Positions 19,542 through 29,286 are shown, numbered from the stretch's first letter. The stretch: 64,000 bases of DNA from Aquipseudomonas alcaligenes NBRC 14159 (GCF_000467105.1 NZ_BATI01000007.1:124001-188000), one strand, 5' to 3'. Translations and numbers: made by a program. The notes: generated by a model not told the origin, from the letters alone.

Positions 19542-19964
19542 TCAGTGTATCTGCGTGCTGGGAAACTCGGCCGCGTGCAGGGCAATCCATTCGCGTGCGA
19601 CCGTCTCGACCTCCAGTACGGTGCCCAGCTCCTGTTCGCGCTGGTGGCGGTAGTGCTCGATCTGGCAGACCTGCTCGACCATGCGCGCACGGAACAGGGT
19701 GTCTTCGTCGATGAAGGCGATGCCCACCAGGTAGCTGTCTTCCTGCTGCTTGCGGCACCAGGCCACCACGCCCGGATAGCGAGCCTGCTCGCCGAGCAGC
19801 GGGATGCGCAGCTCGACGGCGGTACCTTTGCGAAATCCCTTGCTGGAATTGCACGCCACACCGCCCAGGCTGATATTGTTCAGCCTCTGTCGCGGCAGGA
19901 ACGCATGTTTGCGCTGGACCAGTTCCACTGGCATGTCGCTGGGGTGACGCAGGAAACGACGCAT
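19542..19964 (-). CDS. PilZ domain protein
   Basis: This 140-residue protein is almost entirely one PilZ domain. The c-di-GMP binding signature is present: RRFLRHP near the start (RxxxR form) and the N-x-S-xx-G motif in NNISLGGVAC. It is likely a cytoplasmic c-di-GMP effector; the output cannot be inferred. I chose the ATG at 19964 because CCGGAG lies eight bases upstream and the RxxxR motif should be near the N-terminus. This start codon overlaps the start of the divergent thioredoxin-like gene in the tetranucleotide CATG. Confidence 0.85.
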   Translation of the reverse strand: MRRFLRHPSDMPVELVQRKHAFLPRQRLNNISLGGVACNSSKGFRKGTAVELRIPLLGEQARYPGVVAWCRKQQEDSYLVGIAFIDEDTLFRARMVEQVCQIEHYRHQREQELGTVLEVETVAREWIALHAAEFPSTQIH

Positions 19965-20349
19965 GGTGAATACTCCGGATGCCATTCATTTGACATCACT
20001 CGTGGACAGTATAGTGCCCAGCCTGGAATTGACCGACTTCGACGCCGACCGCCGGTTGCTGGAGCTGCCGGGGCGCTCCCTGCTGATATTCACCAGCACA
20101 GGTTGTGCCAGCTGCCGGTGGGCACGGCGCGAACTGCCGCAGATGGCACTTGGCGTCGATCGCCTGTGCTGGGTGGATGCCGCCGAGAATGGCGGCCTGG
20201 TTCAGCGCTATGGCGTTTTTCACTTGCCCAGCCTATTTCTGATCGAAGAAGGCCAATTCCTTGGCGCTCTGCATGCGCCGCTGCGTCTGGCCGAACTGAC
20301 TGACGCGCTGAGCCAGGCGCGACGTCGACTACCTGAGGAGCTTCCCTGA
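19963..20349 (+). CDS. Thioredoxin-fold protein
   Basis: This 128-residue protein has a thioredoxin-like CxxC motif in TSTGCASCRWARRELPQ (near residues 46-50) and a cis-proline-like stretch FHLPSLFLIEEGQ. There is no signal peptide, so it acts in the cytoplasm. The unusual active site (Cys-Ala-Ser-Cys) differs from classical CGPC and CPHC. The ATG at 19963 has AGGAAA upstream; a GTG at 20002 is an alternative that would avoid the overlap with the PilZ gene. The stop shares a base with the start of the next gene (TGATG), so the two are coupled. Confidence 0.78.
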   Translation: MVNTPDAIHLTSLVDSIVPSLELTDFDADRRLLELPGRSLLIFTSTGCASCRWARRELPQMALGVDRLCWVDAAENGGLVQRYGVFHLPSLFLIEEGQFLGALHAPLRLAELTDALSQARRRLPEELP

Positions 20350-21284
20350 TGCAGCGCTTGCGCATTGGCATTATTGGCACCGGTGCTATTGGTGGTTTCT
20401 ATGGCCTGATGCTGGCAAAGGCCGGGCATGATGTGCACTTTCTGCTGCGCAGCGAGTACCAGGCGGTAGTTGCCAATGGTCTGCGCCTGAACAGCGCAGT
20501 GTATGGCCAGTTGCACCTGCAATCGGTTCAGGCCTGGGGGGATCCGGCTGAGATGCCACCCTGTGACTGGTTGTTGGTGGGGGCCAAGACCACCAGCAAT
20601 GCGCAGTTGGCGCCCGTCATCACCCGACTGTCGCGGCCGGGGACCAGGGTGGTGCTGTTGCAGAATGGCCTGGCCGTGGAAGAGCAGCTGCGCCCCTTGC
20701 TGCCGGACAACCTGCACCTGCTCGGCGGGCTCTGTTTCATCTGCACGCATCGCGCCGCACCCGGTGTGATCGAGCACCAGGCTCTGGGGGCGGTGAATCT
20801 GGGCTATCACTCCGGACCGGCAGGCGCAGGCGAGAGCCTGGCGATCGTGGAGGAGGGTGCCGAGCTGTTTCGTTCGGCAGGTCTGGAGTCCGTCGCCATG
20901 GCCGATCTGCAACAGGCGCGCTGGCAAAAGCTGGTGTGGAACGTGCCGTATAACGGCCTGTCGGTGCTGCTTGGCGCCGGCACCACGCGCCTGATGGCCA
21001 ATGCCGATAGCCGCGCGCTGATCCTCGAGTTGATGCGCGAGGTGGTGCAGGGAGCCGCAGCCTGTGGGCAAGTGTTGCCAGAAGACTACCCGGAGAAACT
21101 GCTGGCCACGACTGACCGCATGCCGGACTACCTGCCCAGCATGTACCACGATTTCCAGCACAAGCGCCCGCTGGAGCTGCAGGCCATCTATGCCGCGCCA
21201 CTGGCTGCGGCTGCCGCGGCGGGCTGCGAACTGCCGAAGATGCGTATGCTGCACCAGGCCCTGCGTTTTCTGGATGCCGGCTGA
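20349..21284 (+). CDS. 2-dehydropantoate 2-reductase family protein (PanE-like)
   Basis: This 311-residue protein has a Rossmann N-terminal domain, IGIIGTGAIGGFYGLMLAKAGHDV, with the GxGxxG NADPH motif, and an all-helical ketopantoate-reductase C-terminal domain containing the conserved KLVWNVPYNGLS (catalytic Lys region). PanE reduces ketopantoate to pantoate for coenzyme A synthesis. Pseudomonads carry several paralogues of which only one is the true PanE, so I do not assign the symbol. It is coupled to the upstream thioredoxin-like gene. Confidence 0.85.
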   Translation: MQRLRIGIIGTGAIGGFYGLMLAKAGHDVHFLLRSEYQAVVANGLRLNSAVYGQLHLQSVQAWGDPAEMPPCDWLLVGAKTTSNAQLAPVITRLSRPGTRVVLLQNGLAVEEQLRPLLPDNLHLLGGLCFICTHRAAPGVIEHQALGAVNLGYHSGPAGAGESLAIVEEGAELFRSAGLESVAMADLQQARWQKLVWNVPYNGLSVLLGAGTTRLMANADSRALILELMREVVQGAAACGQVLPEDYPEKLLATTDRMPDYLPSMYHDFQHKRPLELQAIYAAPLAAAAAAGCELPKMRMLHQALRFLDAG

Positions 21285-21334
21285 GCACTGCTAAGCTCAG
21301 CACTGGGCCCTAGCAGGAAGTCAGGGAGGCGACC

Positions 21335-21820
21335 ATGCTGCGCTCCATTCTCTATGCCACCGATTTGGGGCTTTATGCGCCTTATGTGCTGCAGCACGCC
21401 CTGTCGCTGGCCAAGGCCTTCGGCGCCGAGCTGCACGTGGTCCACGCAGTCGAGCCCATGGGGTTGTTCGCCGAGTCGGTGCTGCAGACCTACGTGGACG
21501 AGAAGACCCTGCAGGAATTGCGCAGCAAGGGCCTGTCCCGGGTGATGGCGAGCATCGAATTGCGTGTGTTGGAGGGCTTTCGCGACGAGATGGGCGAGGC
21601 CCAGCAGGACATGCAGATGATCCGTAGCGTGCGAGTGGCGCAGGGCGATCCGCCGCAGGTGATTCTCGACGAGGCGCGGAAACTCGGTGCCGATCTGCTG
21701 GTCGTAGGCAGTCACAGCCATGGCGCGGCACAGGAAATTCCGCTGGGGAGGACGGCGGCTCGCCTGCTGCAACTGTCGGAAACGCCGGTCTATCTGGTGC
21801 CCATGTTGCAGCACCGCTAG
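21335..21820 (+). CDS. Universal stress protein family protein
   Basis: This 161-residue protein is a single Usp domain: MLRSILYATDLGLYAPYVLQHAL at the start, LGADLLVVGSHSHG, and a final TAARLLQLSETPVYLVP. The G-x2-G-x9-GS ATP-binding motif of UspFG types is only partly visible, so nucleotide binding is uncertain. GGGAGG precedes the ATG. Usp proteins respond to starvation and membrane or oxygen stress. It precedes cysB by 137 bases. Confidence 0.9.
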   Translation: MLRSILYATDLGLYAPYVLQHALSLAKAFGAELHVVHAVEPMGLFAESVLQTYVDEKTLQELRSKGLSRVMASIELRVLEGFRDEMGEAQQDMQMIRSVRVAQGDPPQVILDEARKLGADLLVVGSHSHGAAQEIPLGRTAARLLQLSETPVYLVPMLQHR

Positions 21821-21948
21821 CGGCGCTTATCGCCAGCGGTTAGACGAACGGCATGCACAGCTCAGAAAATCGTCTAGTTTTATCTCTGAACCGTTAATAT
21901 GGTTATATCGCTGCATTGGCAAATTCGCGCAGCGTCTATCTGCTTTGA

Positions 21949-22932
<984 letters not shown>

Positions 22933-22945
22933 GTAACAGGACAAG

Positions 22946-22974
22946 AAAAAGCCCGGCGCTTGCCGGGCTTTTTT
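22946..22974. terminator. Bidirectional terminator between cysB and cysH
   Basis: AAAAAGCCCGGC / GCCGGGCTTTTTT, immediately before the end of cysH on the minus strand. Confidence 0.9.
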
Positions 22975-22977
22975 CGT

Positions 22978-23712
22978 TCAGGCCTTGGCAATCACGTTGC
23001 CGGCGTGTAGGCCGCACTCTTTCTGGGTTTCTTCTTCCCACCACCAGCGCCCCTCGCGCTCGTGCTGGTTCGGCAGCACAGGACGGGTGCAGGGCTCGCA
23101 GCCGATGCTGATGAAGCCACGTTCGTGCAGGCTGTTGTAGGGCAGTTCCAGCATGCGGATATAGGCCCAGACTTCCTCGCTGCTCATCTGTGCCAGCGGG
23201 TTGAACTTGTACAGCGGCTGCTCTGGTGAGGAGAAGGCGGCATCCAGTTCGAGCACGGCGACCTGGCTGCGAGTGCCCGGGCTCTGATCGCGGCGCTGCC
23301 CGGTGGCCCAGGCCTTGACCGTGGCCAGCTTGCGCTTGAGCGGCTCGATCTTGCGAATGCCGCAGCACTCGCCATGGCCATCCTTGTAGAAACTGAACAG
23401 GCCTTTCTCGCGCACCAGATCCTGCAGCTTCTGGGCATCCGGGCTCATCACCTCGATCGCGATGCCGTAGTGCTCGCGCACCTGCTCAATGAAGCGGTAT
23501 GTCTCCGGGTGCAGCCTGCCGGTATCGAGGGTGAACACCTTGACCTGCTTGTTGAGTTTCCAGGCCATGTCCAGCAGCACCACATCCTCGGCGCCGCTGA
23601 AGGAGATCCACAGCTCGTCGCCGAAGTGTTCGAAGGCGAGCTTGAGAATGTCCTGAGGGGATTTGTTGGCATAGGCCGCTGCCAGTTCGGCAACGTTGAA
23701 GGTTTGGCTCAT
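22978..23712 (-). CDS. cysH: Adenylylsulfate (APS) reductase, thioredoxin-dependent
   Basis: This 244-residue enzyme of sulfate assimilation carries the 4Fe-4S ligands [11 protein letters not shown] and GCEPCTRP that distinguish APS reductases from PAPS reductases, plus the catalytic cysteine in KECGLH at the C-terminus. The PP-loop region is [13 protein letters not shown]. It reduces APS to sulfite and AMP with thioredoxin. The AT-rich stretch upstream (about 23760-23835), unlike the GC-rich surroundings, is a likely CysB-controlled promoter, but I cannot define the sites. Confidence 0.96.
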   Translation of the reverse strand: MSQTFNVAELAAAYANKSPQDILKLAFEHFGDELWISFSGAEDVVLLDMAWKLNKQVKVFTLDTGRLHPETYRFIEQVREHYGIAIEVMSPDAQKLQDLVREKGLFSFYKDGHGECCGIRKIEPLKRKLATVKAWATGQRRDQSPGTRSQVAVLELDAAFSSPEQPLYKFNPLAQMSSEEVWAYIRMLELPYNSLHERGFISIGCEPCTRPVLPNQHEREGRWWWEEETQKECGLHAGNVIAKA

Positions 23713-23900
23713 CGGGCGGGCTTCCTGGTGATCGGCGCTCGGGCGCTCTGTGGAGGGAATGTTAACAAGAAAGCTTTTATGCGCCTAAATAACCAAATCG
23801 GAGTCTTACTGCTACTTTCGGATATAAAAGGCGCGTTGCGCCCGCCCTGGTGAATCGCTAGAGTGCCGGCTTTCTTCATTCAGACCGTTAGGAGTCTCCC

Positions 23901-24518
23901 GTGGAAATCGCCTGCCTCGACCTCGAAGGTGTACTGGTTCCGGAAATCTGGATCGCCTTCGCCGAAAAAACCGGTATCGAAGCGCTCAAGGCGACTACCC
24001 GCGACATTCCCGACTACGACGTGCTGATGAAGCAGCGTCTGCGCATCCTCGACGAGCACGGCCTGAAGCTGAAGGACATTCAGGAAGTGATCGCCACCCT
24101 GAAGCCGCTGGAAGGCGCCGTCGAGTTCGTCGACTGGCTGCGTGAGCGTTTCCAGGTGGTGATCCTCTCCGACACTTTCTACGAGTTCTCCCAGCCGCTG
24201 ATGCGCCAGCTGGGCTTCCCGACCCTGCTGTGCCACAAGCTGATCACCGACGAAACCGATCGCGTGGTGGGCTACCAGCTGCGCCAGAAGGACCCCAAGC
24301 GTCAGTCGGTGATTGCCTTCAAGAGCCTGTACTATCGCGTGATTGCCGCCGGCGACTCCTACAACGACACCACCATGCTCGCCGAGGCCCACGCCGGCAT
24401 CCTGTTCCACGCCCCGGACAACGTGATCCGCGAGTTCCCGCAGTTCCCGGCGGTGCACACCTATGAAGACCTCAAGCGCGAGTTCCTCAAGGCGTCCAAT
24501 CGCGAGCTGAGCCTGTAA
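23901..24518 (+). CDS. thrH: Phosphoserine phosphatase / homoserine phosphotransferase ThrH
   Basis: This 205-residue HAD-superfamily enzyme has motif I as CLDLEGVLVPE, motif II as VILSDTFYEFSQP and motif IV as AAGDSYNDTTMLAEA. ThrH can dephosphorylate phosphoserine and transfer the phosphate to homoserine, linking serine and threonine synthesis. Glu following the first motif I Asp (DLEG rather than DxDx) is the ThrH-specific change. The start codon is GTG at 23901, supported by AGGAG seven to eleven bases upstream. Confidence 0.95.
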   Translation: MEIACLDLEGVLVPEIWIAFAEKTGIEALKATTRDIPDYDVLMKQRLRILDEHGLKLKDIQEVIATLKPLEGAVEFVDWLRERFQVVILSDTFYEFSQPLMRQLGFPTLLCHKLITDETDRVVGYQLRQKDPKRQSVIAFKSLYYRVIAAGDSYNDTTMLAEAHAGILFHAPDNVIREFPQFPAVHTYEDLKREFLKASNRELSL

Positions 24519-24532
24519 GCTTCGCCGCCATG

Positions 24533-24561
24533 AAAAAGGCCCGCATCTGCGGGCCTTTTTT
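24533..24561. terminator. Bidirectional terminator between thrH and pabB
   Basis: AAAAAGGCCCGC-ATCT-GCGGGCCTTTTTT, 14 bases after the thrH stop. Confidence 0.9.
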
Positions 24562-24578
24562 GTGGGCGCTCGTTGGGA

Positions 24579-25922
24579 TCAGAGCGCTTCGAGGGTCTGC
24601 AGCAACACCTTCACCTTGGTGATGGACTCCTGGTGCTCGGCCTGCCAATCCGAATCCGCCACGATGCCGCCACCGCCCCAGCAGCTGACGGTGCCGTCCT
24701 TGATCAGCAGACTGCGAATGGCGATGGAGCTGTCCAGCTCGCCACGCACGTCCAGGTAGAGCAGGGATCCGCAGTAGATGGCGCGGCGCGTTGGCTCCAG
24801 CTCGTCGATAATCTGCATGGCGCGGATCTTCGGTGCGCCGGTGATCGAACCGCCGGGGAAGCTGCCGGCGATCAGGTCGAGGGCATCGTGGTCCTCGGCC
24901 AGCTCGCCGGTCACCGCGCTGACCAGGTGATGCACGTTGGGGTAGCTCTCCAGGGCGAACAGCTCCGGTACGCGGACCGAGCCGGTCTTGCAGCTGCGGC
25001 CCAGGTCGTTGCGCAGCAGGTCGACGATCATCAGATTCTCGGCACGATCCTTGGCGCTGCCGACCAGCTCATCGGCATTGGCCTGGTCGTCCGCAGTGCT
25101 GGTGCCGCGCGGGCGGGTGCCCTTGATCGGTCGCGTTTCCACGCGCCCCTGGCTGACCTGCAGGAAACGCTCTGGTGACAGGCTGAGAATGGCGTCACTG
25201 CCTTCCAGCGCCTGGAAGCCCGCAAAGGGTGTGGGGCAGGCGGCTCGCAGCGCCTGGTAGGCGCTCCAGGCATCGCCCTGGCAGGGCGCCTGGAAGCGCT
25301 GGGCGAAGTTGACCTGGTAGCAGTCGCCCGCCTGGATATAGGCCTGGATGCGCTCGATGGCGTGACGATAGTCATCCTGGCTCTGGTCGGCCCGGAAAGC
25401 CTGGCGCAGGGAGAAGGGCGGGCATGGCGCTGCGTGGCCGGCCTCGAACAGTTGAATCAGGCGCTCCCGCTCCGATTCGGCCAACGCGGGATGGAACAGC
25501 AGTTGGCTGGTCTGCCGCTGATGATCGCTGACCAGCGCCCAGGCATACAGGCCGAAGCGTGCGTCCGGCAGCTGCAGGTCGTCAGCAGCCTGTTCGGGGA
25601 GTCGCTCGAGGCGCCGGCCGAAGTCATAGGACAGGTAGCCGATCAGGCCGCCGGTGAACGGCAGCTCACAGCCATCCGGCGCCTCGGCGCGGCCCAGCTG
25701 ATCAAGGCCGGCACGCAGGCGCTGGAAGAAGCGGGTACCGCTCTCGTGGGCTTCTGCTGCGTAGGTTGCCAGCGGCCATGCGCTCAGCAGGTCATAGCGG
25801 CCGCGCTCGGCCTGCGGCCGTCCGGCGTCCAGCAGCACGGCGCCTGGCGCATGGCGTACCAGGGCGAAGTAGCTGGCGGGATCTGGCCGATAAGGCAGCG
25901 AGTGGACGCGGCAGAGGCTCAT
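24579..25922 (-). CDS. pabB: Aminodeoxychorismate synthase component I
   Basis: This 447-residue chorismate-binding enzyme converts chorismate and ammonia to 4-amino-4-deoxychorismate for folate synthesis. The PabB-specific active-site lysine stretch is RPIKGTRPRG; other family stretches are VNFAQRFQAP, ENLMIVDLLRNDLGRS, SFPGGSITGAPKIRAMQII and the final CWGGGGIVADSDW. The N-terminal half holds the tryptophan-binding-like fold with GLIGYLSYDFGR. I chose the ATG at 25922 (MSLCRVHSLPY), which matches the family start. No pabA is adjacent. Confidence 0.93.
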   Translation of the reverse strand: MSLCRVHSLPYRPDPASYFALVRHAPGAVLLDAGRPQAERGRYDLLSAWPLATYAAEAHESGTRFFQRLRAGLDQLGRAEAPDGCELPFTGGLIGYLSYDFGRRLERLPEQAADDLQLPDARFGLYAWALVSDHQRQTSQLLFHPALAESERERLIQLFEAGHAAPCPPFSLRQAFRADQSQDDYRHAIERIQAYIQAGDCYQVNFAQRFQAPCQGDAWSAYQALRAACPTPFAGFQALEGSDAILSLSPERFLQVSQGRVETRPIKGTRPRGTSTADDQANADELVGSAKDRAENLMIVDLLRNDLGRSCKTGSVRVPELFALESYPNVHHLVSAVTGELAEDHDALDLIAGSFPGGSITGAPKIRAMQIIDELEPTRRAIYCGSLLYLDVRGELDSSIAIRSLLIKDGTVSCWGGGGIVADSDWQAEHQESITKVKVLLQTLEAL

Positions 25923-25974
25923 GCTAAGGGTTGGGGTGGGTGGGCTTGCTATTGTAGGAGGGCGGGCGGAAATG

Positions 25975-26001
25975 AAAAAGCCCGGCATCGCCGGGCCTTT
26001 T
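25975..26001 (-). terminator. Terminator of the ATP-grasp / 7TM / retropepsin operon
   Basis: On the minus strand GGCCCGGCGATGCCGGGC is followed by five Ts, 15 bases after the stop of the ATP-grasp gene. Confidence 0.88.
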
Positions 26002-26015
26002 CAGCGAGCCTGCGC

Positions 26016-27002
26016 TCAGACTTCCTTGGGTTTGACGTGGCCGAACAGCTGTTGGGAGAAGCGCACGCGCTCTTCCACGCTTTCGGTGACGCCATTTTTC
26101 GCCAACTCGGCCAAGTGGGCCTCCACCGCATGGGCGCGATGGGTCAGGCCGCAATCGTTGGCAATCTGGATGTTCAGGCCGGGGCGGGCGTTGAGTTCGA
26201 GAATCAGCGGGCCCTTGTCGACGTCCAGCACCATGTCCACGCCGATGTAGCCGAGGCCGCACAGCTCGTAGCAGCCCGCGGCCAGCTTCATGAAGCCATC
26301 CCAGTTGGGCAGTTGCACGCCGTCCACCGCATTCGTGGTGTCAGGGTGCTTGCTGATCTTGTTGTTCAGCCAGGTGCCCTTGAGGGTGATGCCGGTCGCC
26401 AGGTCCACACCCACACCGATCGCGCCCTGGTGCAGGTTGGCCTTGCCGTTGGACTGGCGGGTGGGCAGGCGCAGCATGGCCATGACCGGGTAGCCCATCA
26501 GCACGATGATGCGGATGTCCGGCACGCCTTCGTAGCTGATGCTCTTGAAGATCGGGTCCGGGGTGACCCGGTACTCGATCAGTGCGCGGTCGCGGTGGCC
26601 GCCCAGGAAATAGAGGCCGGTGAGGATGCTGGAGAGCTGGTGCTCGATGTCTTCCTGGCTGACGATCTTGCCGGAGACGGTCTTGTAGCGGCCCTCAAAC
26701 TTGTCGGTGATGACCAGGATGCCGTCACCGCCGGCGCCTTGTGCGGGCTTGATCACAAAGTCGTTGCGGTCGCCGATGATCTCGGAGAACTTCTCGATCT
26801 CCTTCTCCGTGGAGATGATGCCGTACATCTCCGGCACATGAATGCCGGCGGCGATGGCGCGCTCCTTGGTGATGATCTTGTCGTCGACGATCGGGTACAG
26901 GTGCCGCTTGTTGTACTTCAGCACATAGTCCGCGTTGCGTCGGTTGATACCCATGATGCCTTTGGCTTCAAGGGCCTTCCACGTCTTCCACAGGCCGATC
27001 AT
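26016..27002 (-). CDS. RimK-related ATP-grasp ligase (alpha-L-glutamate ligase-like)
   Basis: This 328-residue ATP-grasp protein has DFVIKPAQGAGGDGILVI as the nucleotide-binding loop (about residues 100-117), DIRIIVLMGYPVMAMLRLP in the middle, and LILELNARPGLNIQIAN as the metal-binding strand. These mark the group of RimK-like amidoligases, with no signal peptide or membrane segment, so it acts in the cytoplasm. RimK relatives add amino acids, often glutamate, to a carboxyl group of a protein or peptide. It is the last gene of a tight operon, four bases after the 7TM gene. The acceptor is unknown. Confidence 0.85.
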   Translation of the reverse strand: MIGLWKTWKALEAKGIMGINRRNADYVLKYNKRHLYPIVDDKIITKERAIAAGIHVPEMYGIISTEKEIEKFSEIIGDRNDFVIKPAQGAGGDGILVITDKFEGRYKTVSGKIVSQEDIEHQLSSILTGLYFLGGHRDRALIEYRVTPDPIFKSISYEGVPDIRIIVLMGYPVMAMLRLPTRQSNGKANLHQGAIGVGVDLATGITLKGTWLNNKISKHPDTTNAVDGVQLPNWDGFMKLAAGCYELCGLGYIGVDMVLDVDKGPLILELNARPGLNIQIANDCGLTHRAHAVEAHLAELAKNGVTESVEERVRFSQQLFGHVKPKEV

Positions 27003-27006
27003 GGGT

Positions 27007-28533
27007 TCAATCCTTCAGGAAGGCTTTGAAGCGGAACAGTTCGGTGAGGAGGTAGCCGCGGTAGCGACCCATCGCCAGCATGAAGCCCACCATGATCAGC
27101 AGCACGGCCGGGAAGGTGAAGATGAAGTAGGTCAGCTCCGGAATGGTCATCAGCAGGTGCGCCAGGGTAGCAGCGAACAGGGTGCCGACGGCCACCTTGA
27201 AGGCATGGCTGCCGCCACGCTCTTCCCAGGTGATGGACAGGCGCTCGATGGTCATGGTCAGGATCACCATCGGGAACAGCGCGACCGAGAGACCGCGCTC
27301 CAGGCCGAGCTTGTGGCTGAACAGGCTGATCACGGCGATCAGCACCACCACGAAGGTCAGCACCACCGAAAGTCGCGGCAACATCTGCAGCTTGAGGTGC
27401 TCCAGGTAGGAGCGTAGTGACAGGCCGAGGGCGGTGATGATGGTGAACAGCACGATGCCGAAGCCCAGCTGGGTCTCGCGGAAGGCCAGGGCGATCAGCA
27501 CCGGGGTGAAGGTGCCGAGGGTCTGCAGGCCGCCGAGGTTGCGCAGGATCAGGATCACCAGCACACCGATCGGGATCATGATCATGATCTGGTAGGTCTG
27601 CTGGGTCTGCAGCGGCAGGCCGTACAGCGAGTACTCGAGGAAATCGACGTCGGTGTTCTCGTCGGTCAGCTTGGCCAGGCGGATGGCGTTCATCTCGCTG
27701 TTGTTCAGGGTGAAGCTGACTTGCGGCTTCTTGCCGCCTTCGATGCTCACCAGCGGCTCGTCACCGGTCCACCACACCACGCGGTCGCTCGGCAGGCCCT
27801 GCTCGCCGCTTTCCGGGTTGAAGTACAGCCAGTTCTCGCCATTGAAGCTGCGCAGCCAGAGTTCCGGGCTCTGCTGAGCGTCGGCGACCAGGCGAATGGT
27901 GTGCACGCGCTCCATCGGCACGTGAGCAATGGACAGCAGCAGGTCGATTACCTTCGCCTTGTTGGCCGTGGAGGCGTCGCCACCGAGCAGCAGCTTGACG
28001 TTGTCATCGTTGACGTTGTTGACGCGCTTGATGGTCTCGCTGATGAAGGTCTGCACATCCGCCGAGTGCTGGCGGATGGGGGCGAGCAGGGCTTCGGCGG
28101 CGATCTTCTCGGCGCCTTCCACCGCGATGCTGTCGCGGAAGATCGGGCCCTTGGCCTTGGCCGGCTCGCCGCTGTAACGCTTGGTCAGCACCAGGCGGTA
28201 ATAGAGAGTCTGGTTGCCGTTGGCGCGACGAGCCGACCAGGTCAGCTTGCGGTTGCCATCGACGCGGTTGACGCTCACGCCGTAGTTGTTGGAGATGAAG
28301 CTCTCGTTGAGGCTGACATAGTCCTGGTTCAGCGGCGGTACGAACATCTGCACCTTCACCGGTTCACGCGGACTGGCCTGGAACTCGACCTTGGCGTCGA
28401 TGTTCCACAGGTCATCGGTTTCGTCTTCGGTCACCGGAATGCCAAGAACGAAGATCTGATAGGCCGTGACCAGAACGCCCACTGTCACCAGGAGGGTGAT
28501 AAGGACTTTCAGATGCAGGGTAAGAGAGCGCAT
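27007..28533 (-). CDS. Inactive transglutaminase-like domain fused to a seven-helix membrane domain
   Basis: This 508-residue protein has an N-terminal membrane helix (about 9-29), a periplasmic domain of about 290 residues, and a C-terminal block of six or seven helices (about 318-500). The periplasmic part ends with a transglutaminase-like stretch (ELWLRSFNGENWLYFNP), but the whole protein contains no cysteine, so a catalytic Cys-His-Asp triad is impossible. This is the UUP/7TM_transglut architecture described by comparative genomics as linked to ATP-grasp ligases and retropepsin-like proteases. It probably binds a peptide and signals or transports across the membrane. Five bases separate it from the protease gene. 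Confidence 0.87.
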   Translation of the reverse strand: MRSLTLHLKVLITLLVTVGVLVTAYQIFVLGIPVTEDETDDLWNIDAKVEFQASPREPVKVQMFVPPLNQDYVSLNESFISNNYGVSVNRVDGNRKLTWSARRANGNQTLYYRLVLTKRYSGEPAKAKGPIFRDSIAVEGAEKIAAEALLAPIRQHSADVQTFISETIKRVNNVNDDNVKLLLGGDASTANKAKVIDLLLSIAHVPMERVHTIRLVADAQQSPELWLRSFNGENWLYFNPESGEQGLPSDRVVWWTGDEPLVSIEGGKKPQVSFTLNNSEMNAIRLAKLTDENTDVDFLEYSLYGLPLQTQQTYQIMIMIPIGVLVILILRNLGGLQTLGTFTPVLIALAFRETQLGFGIVLFTIITALGLSLRSYLEHLKLQMLPRLSVVLTFVVVLIAVISLFSHKLGLERGLSVALFPMVILTMTIERLSITWEERGGSHAFKVAVGTLFAATLAHLLMTIPELTYFIFTFPAVLLIMVGFMLAMGRYRGYLLTELFRFKAFLKD

Positions 28534-28538
28534 GTGAG

Positions 28539-29075
28539 TTACTCGGCAGAGTTTGCGTCAGGGGTGCAGCCAGGTTTACCAGCGGCATATTTAAGACTGG
28601 GATCGACCACGGCATCCAGGCGCTTGAGTGCCTCGGAGCCAATCAGCAGCGGGAATTGGAATGCGCTGCGGTCGGTCAGGTTCACTTCGATGGTACGCAG
28701 GGCCTTGCCCATGCATACCTGCAGTTCGATCACCGGGCGGGCGGTGTAGGTCTTGCCCTCTTCAGGGTCGAAATCGCCAGCCCGGCGCTTGATCTTGCTG
28801 ATGCGGGCCAGCGGCCGCTCGATCGGGTGTGCGTGGGCGTCGTCGATAGCCAGATAGAAGCGTACCCAGGTCTCGCCGTCACGTTTGAAGCGTTCGATAT
28901 CGCGTGCGCTGAGCGAGGCGGTTTTGGCACCGGTATCCAGTTTGGCGGCGACTTCGAGGTCGAGATCGGACAGGCTGACGTATTCGTTCAGACCATAGAC
29001 GGTCTTTTCCGCGGCGAGACTCAGGCCGGGCAGCAGGCTGAAGCTGAAGAGGAGGGCGAAAGGCTTGAGTCGCAT
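28539..29075 (-). CDS. Periplasmic retropepsin-like aspartic protease (RimB / PF05618 type)
   Basis: This 178-residue protein has a signal peptide (residues 1-21, cleavage near SLAA/EK). The aspartic protease motif is AAKLDTGAKTASLSA with catalytic Asp47, and the psi-loop partner is FPLLIGSEAL near residue 145. One such lobe per chain implies a retroviral-protease-like homodimer. The family is often mislabelled ATP-dependent zinc protease. It is first in the operon with the 7TM and ATP-grasp genes. There are two cysteines (QVCMG and PGCTP), which could form a disulfide in the periplasm. Confidence 0.87.
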   Translation of the reverse strand: MRLKPFALLFSFSLLPGLSLAAEKTVYGLNEYVSLSDLDLEVAAKLDTGAKTASLSARDIERFKRDGETWVRFYLAIDDAHAHPIERPLARISKIKRRAGDFDPEEGKTYTARPVIELQVCMGKALRTIEVNLTDRSAFQFPLLIGSEALKRLDAVVDPSLKYAAGKPGCTPDANSAE

Positions 29076-29272
29076 AAATCCTTTGATATTCGCGTCGTCG
29101 GGGCGGCGGCGGGGCGCTGCAGCCGGCGGGTGAAGTCTAGCAGGCGTGGCGGCGGCTCCGGGCCGACGCTTGCGGGCGGCATTCTAACATGGGGTTTTTC
29201 TGCTGCGACAGCGGCTTATAGGCGTTTCTGCAGGTTGATTGCACGGTTGCGAGACTTTTTCTCCCTAGGGCG

Positions 29273-29286
29273 GATTGTCGACAATC
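29273..29286. promoter_or_regulatory. Operator for the GntR/FCD regulator (site 1)
   Basis: GATTGTCGACAATC is a perfect 14-bp palindrome of the TTGT-CG-ACAA type bound by FadR/FCD members of the GntR family. It lies 75 bases before the regulator's start codon in the divergent region. Confidence 0.65.
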
